Shown here in pieces: positions 32,931 through 45,464 of a DNA stretch of 64,000 bases. The position numbers and the translations under genes were made by a program. Source of the DNA: Rhinopomastus cyanomelas (taxonomy: Eukaryota > Chordata > Aves > Bucerotiformes > Rhinopomastidae); NCBI GenBank assembly GCA_013400115.1, contig VXBP01009331.1:124001-188000 (forward strand). Reading direction: 5' to 3'. The notes under the pieces are model-generated. The model searched no databases. It was not told where the DNA came from and was given only the letters and a program-made list of their open reading frames with translations. Numbering within the stretch: position 1 is the stretch's first letter; every line of letters starts with the position of its first letter.

Positions 32931-35256
32931 TACTGTCACTGCAATAGTCTTCTAATATGGTTACAGTTTTGTTCTGGTTTGTAGCAGTTGCTTACTTGGT
33001 CTTTCTTTGGGTTCCCAGGTAAGGTTTTAGTTTCACCCAGTAAAAATTAGTGTTCATGGTTAGCCTCTACTGGCACAACTTAGCGTACAGACTCCTTGTT
33101 AAGCAATGACCTTTGCTTATACTGTACCCATAGAACAAAGCTGAAACAGGCTGGGGAATGGTCACTCGACTTCTAGGCAGCCATTAGTACAACTTAGACC
33201 AAAAGTAGTGCTGCGACTTCAGTTTCAGTTAAATATTTTGTTAATATTTTGTAATTTTTTTTAATTATATTTCTAATATTTTGTTAAGAATGAGTGAAAT
33301 GTGTTTGCTGGATTGGAGTGTCAGACTTAAAGGGAGGTTAGATGTTAATTGTGGACTACACATCATAATGAAGTCTGTACCAGGCACTTTATTTTTGATG
33401 AGAGGAAGGAGAATTTGAACTACAAATCTATGCTAAGAATTTGAAATGGAGCAGTGAAATGGTTTTGTCCTGATAAAGGTGAACAAAGTGGGAGAAGAAA
33501 GAGGTAAACATGTCTACTCCGGAGTGTGCAAAGAAGAGATTATTTTGGCCTCACATAGCAAGGCACAGCTATAATTGTGGAGGCTGTATGCATCAAAGAA
33601 TACTGGTTTCTGATAAGAAATCTCTACAGCTTTTTGCAGCTGTGTAACTTAATATGTCTTGTAAAGCTGTACTATTTCTGCCATGATTTAACTATTGTGA
33701 TAGAGCTGTGGTAGCTTAGCTCAAGTGGCTGAATTTAATATGGCAAAGCTGTAAACTGGAACCTCAGACAAAGGAAATCTGAAATTACTTCTATTGGAAA
33801 AACCCCAAATAAGAGACTATGAGCTAATTAAGCTATATTCTTCCCTGAATGATTGTAGAGGGGAAGAGGAGGCAAAAGATTTTCATGAAGTGAATTGCAG
33901 CTCATCTGCTGTGCAGCACTTTGACCTTGGTTTCTACTGCCCACTTTCACTAAAGATAGTTTAAAGGGACTGAAGTGAACCTTTACTTTTTCTGCTACAT
34001 TTAACTATGTATTTATCTATTACATTTTAGCAGAGAACAGTGTAAAACTAAAATTGTCCATTCTGCCTATGGTGAAGGCTTCTTAGGTATTACCTGTTGC
34101 ACCATAAATCCTGTTGAGGACAATATGTGACAATTAATGATGTGGTCTCCAGAGCTTTGGGAGCATTAAGTGCTGTCCTCAAGGCTAAGAGAGATTTATG
34201 AATGCTTTTAAAGTAAAGCAGAGAGCTGATTCTTGTTCTGGCCATTTACTTTTGAGGACCTGCACTGAGACAGAAGTGACCTGAAGGTTTGGAATCTCTT
34301 ATTAGATAAGGAAATATGCTGTGTCTCCTGCATCCATTGTTGAAATGAGAAGCAGATTGCTCTAATTTACACAAGGGCTCTTGGGTAAACATTTTCTGGT
34401 GTTATTCTCAGTTTTTCTATCACTTGCTGTGTTCATTTGTTACTTTACAAGATTAAATATTGTAGTCTGACTTCAGATACCAAAGTATGGATTATGTTGA
34501 GACACTTAAAATTTGTATGGTAGTGTACTATCATTTATTTGCTAGTTGAGATTATAAATGTGTTTCTTCTGGAACCCAGGAAAGCCTTAGAGAACTGGCT
34601 TAATCAAATTATAGGTCTGAAGCTGAAAGAAAAATACTTCCAAGCCTCACATGCTCTTCAATCTCAGAGTAATTCAGATTCACAGAAAAGCCTAGGGTTT
34701 ATCTTTGTTTACGTCTTATACTACAATCACTTGCCTTTTGGGAGTTAGATTTTGTATTATTTCATTCTGCTAGATCTTAGCAAATAAATTACCTCCTTGT
34801 AGAATGAGTAGTATTTTCTGGAAACACTTGCATTTCATAGGATCATAGGATCATAGATTTTCTGTTAGAAAATACTACGAGTCAGAGTTCCGTGGGCCAA
34901 ACTATCTATTTTTTTGCATTTTATTTTTGCTTTGAGACACATTGAGTCCTCACAGGCTTTGCAATGCACAGTCAGTTCACTAATGTAGTTCATTAGTCTG
35001 AGTGCTAAAATTCTGTTTTTAGTTTGCTATTTTGCCAAAATTTACTTTCTAGAGAGTAGAGGAGCTGTGGCCACAAGAAAAGTGTGATGTGCACGTTGCT
35101 CAGAGTACTGCACCCTTGCTGTAGCTACATAGCAACATCAGCCTCGCTGGATGAATTTGTTTCCAAAATATGTCTGTGTTTTGTGAGCTTTACGTGTTTC
35201 TGCATTACTGGATGTGTTGAAGTTCTTGACTTGTCTGATTATATGCTGCCACTTAT
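32931..35256. other. Unique sequence downstream of ATPSCKMT
   Basis: No exon, RNA gene or clear element. A short 'cataggatcataggatcata' motif at 34838 looks like an isolated CR1-type tail but lacks a body. Confidence 0.4.
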
Positions 35257-35622
35257 CACAGAATCTTAGGGATTGGAAGGGACCTAAAAAGATCTAGTCC
35301 AGTCCCCCTGCCACAGCAGGACCACCTAGACCAAGTTACACAGGAACATATCCAGGCAGGTTTTAAACATCTCCAGAGGAGACTCCACAACTTCCTGAGC
35401 AGCCCATTCCAGTGCCCTGTCAACCTCACTGGGAAGACATTCCTTCTCATATTTACATGGAACCTCCTCTGCTCCCGCTGACACCCATTGCCCCTCATAG
35501 TATCACTAGATGACACTGAGAAGAGCCTGGCTTCATCCTCCTGACACCCACCCTTCATATATTTATATTTATCAACTTGAATGAGGTCATCCCTCAGTCT
35601 CCTTTTCTCCAAACTTCAAGGA
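35257..35622 (-). mobile_element. CR1 LINE 3' fragment
   Basis: Starts 'tcacagaatcttagggattg' and runs through the 3'UTR to ORF2 blocks (minus strand MEKRRLRDDLIQVDKY). Confidence 0.9.
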
Positions 35623-36508
35623 AGTTAATCCTCTGTCACTGAGCTGCTGGTTGTTTCTAACTTACGAGTTGTAGCCAGGTAAGGGAGTACAGAAACGGGT
35701 TTAATAAGCAAGTTGAAAGAGTACGGCCTGTCTAAAACAGGATCCTTAGCCCATGTTTCAGCAAAGTCTTTCAGCTTTATTCAAGGACATAGCTCAATAG
35801 ATTTCCTAGTTCTACATAAATTTTTGAATCAAGGATTGCTTTTCGCATGTATTTTCTTTAAAATGTTTTACCACCACAATACCATTCTAAGACATACAGA
35901 GCAAGTAAGCAGAGGTAGCATTTAATTTCTGTTTTGTGTCTTGGGCTGTGGGAGGAAAAGAGGAAGGGAATCTTACAGCCTGAGTACAGCAGTTTAATCT
36001 ATTTCAAAAGCAGTTTGACAGATTGTTGGGGTTTGAATTTGGGTAGGTTTCTTAATCTGAGGGACTGAGGAATTACGACAATCTGATAAGCAGTTTGTAT
36101 TCCAAACTGAATCTGCAAGTCTGAAAACAGCATGACTGGAGGTTTCTGTTTCCTGCTTCTTGAGAGGTGAGTTACTTATTGTCTGGTCTTTGAGAGAGGA
36201 ACACATGTCACTGGGCTGGACAAGACCAGCTTGTCCTTGGATGTGGGCAACAGAGAGACTGAAAGTTCTGGAACCTCAGACATGATGGAGGAAGGGTTTC
36301 ATGCACAGCCTGTTGTTTCCTGAAATGGAGGAACAGAGTCCCATCTGCCCATAGGAATTGGCACACTGGAAATAGTGACATGTCAAACAGGGAACTGGCC
36401 CTTACAATTTGGCACTGAGGAATGGATACATGGACTGAAAGGTGGACATTGTGTGCCCAGAAGGAAATGAAACTAGGTTTCTTCCTCTTGAGGGATGGAG
36501 GTTGAGGC
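35623..36508. other. Unique sequence
   Basis: Nothing recognisable. The segment 36200-36508 directly precedes the dispersed repeat and may be part of the same unclassified element. Confidence 0.4.
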
Positions 36509-36745
36509 TCAGCCCAGTTATGTAAGAACATGTGATGAATCTCTGTGTGTCTTTGTGTTAGGGATTTCTGTATTGTGTGAATTCAATGTCTTGTTTTTAT
36601 TTACCTCAAGCCATTCTTTGCTTTTGCCTGTGATTTTTAAGTGAGTTGAACCCTCCTTGTTTTGACTGTTCTTTGGTACCCATTAGCACATTAACTGAAT
36701 TAATTGGTTCACGTACAATTGAACCTGACCAACTGATGTCATTGA
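36509..36745 (+). repeat. Unclassified dispersed repeat, copy 1
   Basis: About 240 bp align by eye to 54178-54425 on the same strand: 'agcccagtt-tgtaagaaca', 'gtatgtctttg-tt', 'tgctgtgattt-taagt' and 'cattaactgaat-aattggtt'. It is not CR1. The AT-rich 'tgaattcaatgtcttg' core could be LTR R/U5-like. Confidence 0.6.
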
Positions 36746-36883
36746 GTGCCACCACTAAACCCCTTGGCACAAATGTGCACGTCAGTTGTGACTCTTTCTC
36801 ACTGGATAGGAGCATCCAAACTGAGAAAAGGCTGTGATGTGCATTCACTGAGAAATGGGTTCATGTCTTAAACCATTACGCTT

Positions 36884-37272
36884 CACAGAATCACTTGGGT
36901 TGGAAAAGATCCCTGGGATCATTGGGTCCAACCACCTACCCTGCCTTACAAGTTTACCCCTAAAACATATCCCTCAACACCACATCCAAACAATCTTTAA
37001 ATACATCCAGGGATGGCAATTCAACCACATCCCTGGGAAGCCCATTCCACTGCCTGACCACCCTTTCTGTGAAAATATTCTTCCTAATATCAAGTCTAAA
37101 CCTACCCTGTTGTAACTTGAACCCATTCCATCTTTTTCTATCACTGATTGCTTGTGAGAAGAGACCAGCACCAACCTTTCCACAATGTCCTTTCAGGTAG
37201 TTGTAGAGAGTAATGAGGTCTCCTCTCAGCATCAGACTAAAGAGCCTGAGCTCTTTCAACCTTTCCAAGTAA
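36884..37272 (-). mobile_element. CR1 LINE 3' fragment, second subfamily
   Basis: 'tcacagaatcacttgggttg' then 'agatccctgggatcattggg'. The minus frame reads LFSLMLRGDLITLYNYLKGH, matching the subfamily of the element at 26090-27509. Confidence 0.9.
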
Positions 37273-37406
37273 GATTTATTTGAATGAACACTTGTGTTGT
37301 TTCATTTATCATGATGGTTTATGAGTAGTAAGGCTTTCTTCAAGGAAGGAAATGTCTTCTCCAAATTCACAATTGAAGAGGGCAGCCTAATGTCAGATTT
37401 AATTAT

Positions 37407-39170
37407 AGAATCATTAGGGATTAGAAGGGACCTCAAAAGATCATCTAGTCTAATCCCCCAGCCACAGAAGGACTACCTAGACCAAGTCGCACCGGAACAT
37501 ATCCACATGGGTTTTAAACATCTCCAGAGAAGGAGACGCCACAAACTCCCTGAGCATCGTGTTCCAATGCTCCGTCATCCTCACTTCTGAGGGTGAAAAA
37601 GTTCCTTCTGATATTTATATGGAACCTCCTCTGTTACAGCTTACACCTGTTGTCCCTTATCCTATCACTAGATGACACTGAGAAGAGCCTGGCTCCATCC
37701 TCCTGACCATCACTCCTCAGTCTCCTCTTGTCCAAGCTCAAAAGACACAGCTCCGTCAGCCTGTTTTCATAAGGAGGGTGTTCTACTTTCTTCATCATCT
37801 TTGTGGCTGCGTGTTGGACTCTCTCGAGCAGCTCGGTGTTCCTCTTGAACTAAGTGGTGCAGAACTGGACAGAATATTCCAGATGTGGTCTCACAAGTGT
37901 CTTCCATGACTTTGCCTAGCAGCTCCCTGTTTAAACATGTTCAACCATGCAGGTCTTCTGGCTCCCTTCCTTGACTTATTTTCTGTTGGAATGCTCTTGT
38001 CTTGTGTTTCCAAGAAAGTGGTCTTTGAATGTTAACCAGCTAGCTTGTGCCACTTTATCTGCCAGTACCCTGTCCCATGGAATTTCCACTAGCAATTGCT
38101 TGAAAAGGCCAAAGTTGGCCCTCCTGAAGTCCAGGGTTGTCATTCTGCTAGGTGTTCTGTTCCTACCACACGAGACCCTGAACTCCACCATCTCATAATC
38201 ACTGTGCCCAAGTTTGCCCTCAACCTTCACTGCTTCAAATAGACCCACCTTGTTGGTGAGTACAAGATGCAGCAGTGCTCCTCTTCTAGTGGGCTCTTCC
38301 ACCATTTGTATCAGGAAATTGTCACCAATGCACTGGAGGAACCTCCTGGACTGTGGGTGGCTGGCTGAGTGGGTCTTCCAGCAAATATCAGGGTAATTAA
38401 AATCTTCCATGAGAACCAGGGCCTGTAGCTGTGAGGCTGCTGTCATCAACCTGTGGAAGGCCTCATCAACTTCCTCATTCTGATCTGGTGGCCTGTAATA
38501 GACACCCACAACAGTGTCACCCATGCCAGCCTGCCCCTTAATCCGCACCCACAACCTCTCACCTTCCTCTTCATTCATCCCTGAACAGAACTCAATATAT
38601 TCCAGTTGCTCTCTCAAGTAAAGAGCAACTCCACCCCACCTCACCTTGCTGATCTATCCCTACCTGAAAAGGACACAGCTGTCCATGACCATGTTCCAGT
38701 CATGCAAGCTTTCCCACCATATCTCTGTAATCATAATCACCTGACTGGACACAAATTTCTAACCCCTCCTGCTTGTTCCCCATGCTGCGTGCATTGGTGT
38801 ACAGGCATTTCAGGGAGCAAGCTGAGCACTCTGATTTCACACTAGGACAGCAAAAGGCCACCTGGTTTTCATTAAGACCAGATCGCTGCCCCACTGGTGT
38901 GTACCCATCAACTATCCCAACTTACCTTGAATCTAGTTTAAAGCCCTCTGAATAAGCCCTGCCAAATCCTGCCCCAGAACCCTTTTTCCCCTCTGAGATA
39001 AACCTCTTCCATATGTCCCTGCCAGATCTGCTGCCTTATAGAACCAGTCATTATCAAAGAATCCAAAGCCCTGCCTGTTAGCACCAGTCTTGTGGCCAGG
39101 CATTAATGGACTGAGTCCTTCTATTCCAACCCGTGTCTTCACCCCAAAATGGAAGTAGTGAAGAGAGTAC
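37407..39170 (-). mobile_element. Long CR1 LINE: ORF1 esterase end, endonuclease, then 3' end (RT core missing)
   Basis: Read on the minus strand from 39170. First comes a frame (39181-38933) ending LSQRGKRVLGQDLAGLIQRALN, split here as LSQRGKRV plus the rest, which resembles the C-terminal block of the CR1 ORF1 SGNH esterase. Next is the ORF2 start (LKCLYTNARSMGNKQEGLE). An open 222-aa endonuclease frame (38644-37976) follows, with VGVYYRPPDQNEE, LMEDFNYPDICW and GHSDYEMVEF. It then jumps near 37905 directly to the ORF2 C-terminal/3'UTR part, so the reverse transcriptase is deleted. The 3' end is at 37407 ('tagaatcattagggattaga'). Either one internally deleted element or two joined copies. 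Confidence 0.85.
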
Positions 39171-40077
39171 AGTTTCTGCAAACTGGTTGCTTTTTTTTTT
39201 CCTCCTCAGAAAAAGACACTAAATCTGTTAGGGAATGTTCTCTTAGTCTCTAATGCATTAACATTTATTTAACTAACCCCTTGAATTTATTGAGTGATGT
39301 GTATGCTGACATAGCAGGACTTCTGTTTCCAGTAAATGAAACAAAAACACATCCACCCGTTGTGTTTTTTAGACTGAAAAAATAGCCTTGGTCTACAACA
39401 ATTCAGACTATGTAGTAGTTTTCAGTACTTAATTTCACATTTTTACTATATTTCATCATTTGGCAGATGAATACAACAATTTTTATACATTCAGGAACTG
39501 TTTGGATTTCAGTTATTTTCTCGGGTGGGACTTTGACCAATTTCTTTTTTTTTAGTGTAATGTTGGATCTTCTATGAGACGCTTTGGTTGGAATGTTGGA
39601 CAGATTTTCTGCAAATAGCAGTGTTGTCATTGAAGAATCACTAATACAATCCAGCAGACTACTAGTGTTGGGGAAGGTGAAGTCAAACAGTAAATGTGCA
39701 GGGATGCTTACTGTACAACTTGTGGTTTTTAAAAATAAAGCAGGTTTTTGAAGATCCATAGAAAGTTGCAGCATATAACTTTGAGGTGAGCAGAGGTCCT
39801 CGCAAGGTCAGAAGCAGTAAATTAATGGCTTTCAGTCTGAGGTTTGTAGTTACCTTCTGAGGAATCCGCAAAGTAACTTAAAATGTAGATCTACTATCAG
39901 TAGCCTTATTTTTGTTACCCAGGGTTATATAAATCTGTTGGAAAATTTTAATGTGTCTGAAATGATCACTTGAGAATTCCTGAAGCAAAAATAAGGGTTT
40001 TCATAACACTTTAGTTAAATGGAAATGATTGTATCAAAGTGAGTAGATGATTCTTTCTGTGGCTTGTATGGACTGTT
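39171..40077. other. Unique sequence with an unassigned minus-strand ORF
   Basis: A 123-codon minus-strand frame (39774-39403) is open by chance or is a decayed exon. It contains a lysine-rich stretch (SNITLKKKKLVKVPPEKITE). I do not recognise it and see no convincing splice context. Confidence 0.3.
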
Positions 40078-40650
40078 GAGCCCTGAACAGGAATAGTGTG
40101 GCCGGCAGGACGAGGGATGTAATTGTCCCCCTGTACTGGGCACTGGTGAGGCCTCACCTTAAGTACTGGGTGCATTTCTGGGCCCCTCACTTCAAGAAAG
40201 AGATGTAGGGGCTGGAGCAGGTCAAAGGACAAATGAGGCTGGGAAAGGGACTGGAGGGCAAGTTTGATGAGGACAGGCCGAGGGAGCTGGAAGTGTTTAG
40301 GTTGGAGGAGACTCAGAGTGGACTTTATCCCTCTCTGCAACTACCTGAAGCAAGGGTGTAGTCAGGTGGAGGTCGGGCTCTTCTCCAAGGCAGCTAGCAC
40401 CAGAAAGAGAAGGCAGGGTCTGAAGCTGCCAGGAGAGGGTTAGATTGAATGTTAGGAAGCCATTCTTCTTGGGAAGGGTTTTCAGACACTGAAATGGACT
40501 GCCCAGGGAAGAGGTGGAATCCCTATCCATGGAGGTGTCTAAGGACAGACTGGCTGTGACCCTTAGTGCCATGGTCTGGCACCTGTGGTGATGTTAGATC
40601 ATAGGCTGGGCTTCATAACCTTAGAGATCTTTTCCAGCCTCAAATCTGTG
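40078..40650 (+). mobile_element. CR1 LINE 3' fragment
   Basis: 'gtggccggcaggacgaggga' through 'ccagcctcaaatctgtgatc', the same subfamily as the elements at 8181, 54727 and 58858. Confidence 0.88.
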
Positions 40651-40761
40651 ATCTGCAGTGCACAAATGTGTGAGGCTCTGTGTGTCTGCTGTGGACCTTC
40701 TGATTTTGCTGTGTGAGAGCAGCTGCATGGTTTTACACATTCCCATTATGTTTGAACAATT

Positions 40762-42755
40762 TCATAGAATCATAGAATCAGTAGGGATTGGAAGGGACCT
40801 CAAAAGATCATCCAGTTCCAACTCCCCTGCCATGGGCAGGGACAGTCCACCCTACGTCAGGCTGGCCAGAGCCTCATCCAGCCCGGCCATAAAAGGTGGG
40901 GCCACCACCACCTTCCTGGGCAACCCATTCCAGGCTCTCACCACTNNNNNNNNNNNNNNNNNNNNNNNNNNNNNNNNNNNNNNNNNNNNNNNNNNNNNNN
41001 NNNNNNNNNNNNNNNNNNNNNNNNNNNNNNNNNNNNNNNNNNNNNNNNNNNNNNNNNNNNNNNNNNNNNNNNNNNNNNNNNNNNNNNNNNNNNNNNNNNN
41101 NNNNNNNNNNNNNNNNNNNNNNNNNNNNNNNNNNNNNNNNNNNNNNNNNNNNNNNNNNNNNNNNNNNNNNNNNNNNNNNNNNNNNNNNNNNNNNNNNNNN
41201 NNNNNNNNNNNNNNNNNNNNNNNNNNNNNNNNNNNNNNNNNNNNNNNNNNNNNNNNNNNNNNNNNNNNNNNNNNNNNNNNNNNNNNNNNNNNNNNNNNNN
41301 NNNNNNNNNNNNNNNNNNNNNNNNNNNNNNNNNNNNNNNNNNNNNNNNNNNNNNNNNNNNNNNNNNNNNNNNNNNNNNNNNNNNNNNNNNNNNNNNNNNN
41401 NNNNNNNNNNNNNNNNNNNNNNNNNNNNNNNNNNNNNNNNNNNNNNNNNNNNNNNNNNNNNNNNNNNNNNNNNNNNNNNNNNNNNNNNNNNNNNNNNNNN
41501 NNNNNNNNNNNNNNNNNNNNNNNNNNNNNNNNNNNNNNNNNNNNNNNNNNNNNNNNNNNNNNNNNNNNNNNNNNNNNNNNNNNNNNNNNNNNNNNNNNNN
41601 NNNNNNNNNNNNNNNNNNNNNNNNNNNNNNNNNNNNNNNNNNNNNNNNNNNNNNNNNNNTGTTTCCCCTTTTCCAATCAGTGGGGACTTCACCAGACTGC
41701 CAAGACTTTTGGAATATAATAGAGAGGGGTTTAGTGACTTTGTCTGCCAGTTCTCTCAGGACCCTTTGTGTGTATCCCATCTGGTCCCATGGACTTGAAC
41801 ACTTGTAGGTTCTTCAGGTGATGGTGATCACGAACCTGATCTTCACTTATGGTGGATAGGTCTTCCTTGCAGTCCCTGCTGGTATTTTCCATGACTCCAG
41901 GAATGTGGCTGGAGGCCTTTGCAGTGAAGACTGAGGTAAAGAAGTCATTGAGAACCTCAGCCTTTTCCATGTCACTTGTGACCACATCACCTGTTTCCTT
42001 TCTGAGGGGGTCCACACCTTCCCTAGTCTTCTTTTTACCATTCATATACCTGTAGAAATTCTTGGTGTTCCCTTTGACCTCCCTGGCTAGGTCCAATTCA
42101 AACTGTGCCTTGGCTTTCCTAACCAGATCTCTAGCTGTTTGAGCAGCTTTGTTATACACCCCTCCATTCTAGCTGTCCTCCCTTCCACTCCTTGTAGAGT
42201 TTCTTTTTGTGTGACAGCGTGTCCATGAGCTCCTTGTTCAGCCAAGCAGGCCTCCTAGCATTCTTCCCTGCTTTCCTCTTTGTTGGTATACATTGCTCCT
42301 GGACACGGAGCAGGTGATCCTTGAATACTAACCAGCTGTCCTGGGCCCCTGTTTCCTCAAAGGCTTCATCCCATGATGCTTTGGCCAGCAGATCTCTGAA
42401 GCAATCAAAGTCTGCACATCTAAAGTCCTGGGGTCGTAAGCTTAAAAAACTTCCTCCTGGTTGCCCTGAGATCTTAAATTCAACTGCTTCACGGTCACTG
42501 CAGCCAAGGCTGTCCCTGAGAACGAAGTACACCTTTTCTTGTTGGTTCCTCCAGCATTTGGAGGAGGAAGTAGTCATCTATACAATCAAAGAACAGCCTG
42601 GATTGCTGATGTCTTGCTGTGTTGTCCCTCCAGCAGGGATCCCTCCAGGGTGATTGAAATCTCCCATGAGGACAGGGGCCTGTGACCTGGAAGACGCTAC
42701 GATTTGCCTGTGAAGGACCTCATCTGCTTGCTTCTGCTGGTCAGGTGGACTGTAG
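40762..42755 (-). mobile_element. Long CR1 LINE (endonuclease end, RT and 3' end) interrupted by a sequencing gap
   Basis: The 3' end is at 40762 ('ttcatagaatcatagaatca'). On the minus strand from 42755 come the endonuclease C-terminus and linker (LRPQDFRCADFDCFRDLLAK, ARRPAWLNKELMD), then the RT N-terminal part (VKGNTKNFYRYMNGKKKTRE, SMGPDGIHTK, SIIFQKSWQSGEVPTDWKRG). The core RT falls in the 714-N gap. Stops and frameshifts are present outside the gap. Confidence 0.9.
40946..41659. other. Assembly gap of 714 N
   Basis: The Ns lie inside a CR1 reverse transcriptase region, where repeats probably defeated assembly. Confidence 0.98.
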
Positions 42756-42757
42756 CA

Positions 42758-43027
42758 GACCTCTGTTCCAGCTCACATCCGTTGCCCATTGTCCTATCAT
42801 TGGGTACCACTGAGAAGAGCCTGGCTCCATCCTCTTGACACAGGCCCTTCACAACATTAATGAGGTCACCCCCCCCAGTCTCCATTTCTCCAAGCTCAAG
42901 CGACCCGGCTCCCTCAGCCTTTCCTCATCAGGGAGCTCTTCTACTCCCTTATGCGGACTCTCTCCAGCAGTTCTGTGTCCTTCTTGAACTGAGTGGCCCA
43001 GAACTGGACACAATATTCCAGATGCCC
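42758..43027 (-). mobile_element. CR1 fragment lacking its 3' tail
   Basis: Begins 'tctgttccagctcacatccg' (3'UTR) and runs to 'cacaatattccagatg'. It abuts the previous CR1, consistent with one having inserted into the other. Confidence 0.85.
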
Positions 43028-44378
43028 TTTACAAATACAAAAACCATAGCAAAGAGATAATGTTTTCAAGACCACTAAAGTAATCAGTGACAGTGCTGGG
43101 ATTAAACTGTCTGATTCTGCAACTGCATGGCTGTGCCTGCAACTGAAGAAAGTGTTTCCTGAAGAGCTGTTCCAGAGGGTGGCAGTAACTGCATGTTCAC
43201 AGCTGATGGAGCCAGCGAGGTAAAGGTAAGATTACCATATTAGAAGAGCTGGTGCCTCTTTATGATTGAAAGATAGTGGTTAGGTCTGTCAGATTGATTG
43301 CTTTGGTTTTTGTCAGTGTTATTAGCTGTTAGTACATTCAGTGTTTCATGGGTACCACTTCTAACTGCATTTGGACCCTTCAGTTGCTGTTTGTACATGT
43401 GACTTTGCAATGAAACTTATTTCTGTTGCAGTATTTCACCTGGCATTGTGCATGACATCTTGGTATGTTTGTGTCACTCTGGTTCTTCTCTTTTGAAGCT
43501 TTCCATTTCTTATGACAGAAAAGTTCAAATCTTTCAATAGCTTTAAATCTGGTGTCAATGACAGTATTAACTATAAATGAACTGCAATCCAGCGCAGGTA
43601 TTGTGGCTTTGTTATTTTTACATCCCTTGTAATACATTTTTAAACCATTGTGCGTGGTTTGTGTCAGAATTCCCCAAGGACACTTCACTAAACATAAATG
43701 AAACAGTTTTTATGAAGTCATCAGATTGATCTGTGTTAGAAAGCCTCCATGTTCTCATTTCTCACTTGTGTTTCTTTATTTGTTCATGGGTACGAATGAG
43801 ATTTAACAGAGAACAACTGTTTTCCTTAGGCTGTAATAACTTCATCCTTCATCAAGACATGTAAAATTGAAAAACGTTTTCTGCAGGTGTAACTCATCAG
43901 CTCTTGCTGTTAAAACTTTCAGTCCTGACAAGCCCAAACTCACTTCGTCCTGACTTAAGTCCGTTTTAAGAACATTTACTGTCCTGATCTCCTAGTTCAG
44001 TTCTGGTTCAGGGGCTTGATCAGCTTAACCAGCTCAGAGCCAGCACTGATGGATGCTATATTAATCTGCTTAGAAAACTGGCTACTGTAACTGGAGATGT
44101 TACTAGACTAGCTGCCCTGACTATTCTAACACAAGAGGCCACAACTTGACATTATCTCTAAATATGAACAAACCCAACACAAAATATTTGCTCTACCATA
44201 TGCAGAAAAATGCACATTAAGCAGTGTGTGCACAAATACACTGCCTCCACCATGGCTGCCGATTTGTTTATCTACCAGTGAAATAAATATCAAGTTTGTT
44301 AGCAGTGCTGTTCACTGTATTGTGCTTTGGCTAGATTCTGCTTAGCACTGAGTCAGGGAAAGCGATTGCAAAATAAGA
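43028..44378. other. Unique sequence
   Basis: A 102-codon minus-strand ORF (43688-43380) occurs but has no family resemblance that I can identify. Nothing else seen. Confidence 0.35.
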
Positions 44379-44540
44379 TCATAGAATCATCATGGCTGGA
44401 AAGGACCTCCAGAATTACCAAGTCCAGCCTTCATCCCAACATCTCCCTAACCCCTAGACCATGGCCTCAAGTTCTAGATCTATCTGTTTTTTAAATACCT
44501 TCAGGGATGGTGACTTCCAACCACTCTCTCAGTAAAGAAT
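44379..44540 (-). mobile_element. CR1 3' fragment
   Basis: 'gatcatagaatcatcatggc' then 'ccagccttcatcccaacatc'. Truncated at about 44540, where an opposite CR1 begins. Confidence 0.85.
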
Positions 44541-44846
44541 TTCTTCCTGTAGAAAGGTGGGGGTCAGTCTCTTCTCCCATCTTGCTTCTCCTATCCTTGC
44601 TTGTGATAGGATGAGAGGAAATGGCCTCAAGTTGTGCCAGGAGAGGTTTAGACTGGACATGAGGAAGAAATGTCATCACTGAAAGAGTGGTCAGGGATTG
44701 GAACAGGATGCCCAGGGAAGTGGTCAAAAAATAAGTAGCTGTGACTCTGGGAAACCTGGTTTAGATGGCAGAGTGTGATTGGGTTGATGATTGCACTTGA
44801 TGGACTCTGAGGTCTCTTCCAACCTCAATGATACTGTGATTCTATG
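44541..44846 (+). mobile_element. CR1 3' fragment
   Basis: 'gtcagtctcttctcccatct' to 'gatactgtgattctatgagg'. Forms a head-to-head pair with the preceding copy. Confidence 0.85.
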
Positions 44847-44849
44847 AGG

Positions 44850-45185
44850 AGTTGTCTTGAAAAGGAAGGAACATCAGAAACACATAATGAGCTGACTACA
44901 ACTTCAGTTCCCCATCCGCCTGCACCACTTGTGGGGAGGAGGTAGAGAAAACTGGGAAAGAAGTGAAGCCTGGGAAGTAGAAAGGTGTGGGGGGGAAGAT
45001 GTTTTTTACTTCTCATCATCCTACCCTGACTTTCTTGATAATAAATAATTTTATTTTACCAAGTCAATTCTGTTTTGCCTGTGTTGGTAATTGCTGAGAG
45101 ATCTCTCTATCCTTATGTCAACCCACATTTTCTTTACTCTGTCCTGCTGAGGTAGGGACTGACGGAACAGTTTCAACCCACCACA
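44850..45185 (+). mobile_element. Avian ERV LTR, 3' portion
   Basis: Carries the typical U3/R/U5 landmarks 'ggtgtggggg-gaagatgttt', 'tctcatcatcctaccctgac', an AATAAA at 45040-45045, 'ccaagtcaattctgttttgc' and 'tatccttatgtcaacccaca'. No viral coding sequence remains. Confidence 0.7.
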
Positions 45186-45464
45186 AATATGGAACTGCTG
45201 ACTAATCTTAGAAGCTGCTGATTGTAAATCTCTGCATGTTTCTGAATTATGCAAGTAAACACAAGTAGATTTACAAGTGAAAAAGCAGGTATTTTTGAAA
45301 ATGGGATAGAACTGGTATTTCTTAGCAAATAGCAAAGGATCACAGTAAGAATTGCAGCATTGTGACTAAAATGTAAATCTATCGATTGCATTTTTATCTC
45401 GAATGGATGTTTACTGCTTATTTCAGCTGCTCCACTTCCTGACTGACTGAAATGAACGCTGTGT

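Noticed and set aside
34838..34900. Possible CR1 from 'cataggatcataggatcata'
   Set aside because: Only the tail-like motif is present; the following sequence does not match any CR1 3'UTR seen here.
40658..41798. 270-353 codon ORFs on both strands
   Set aside because: They are open only because they run through 714 N; the real content is CR1.
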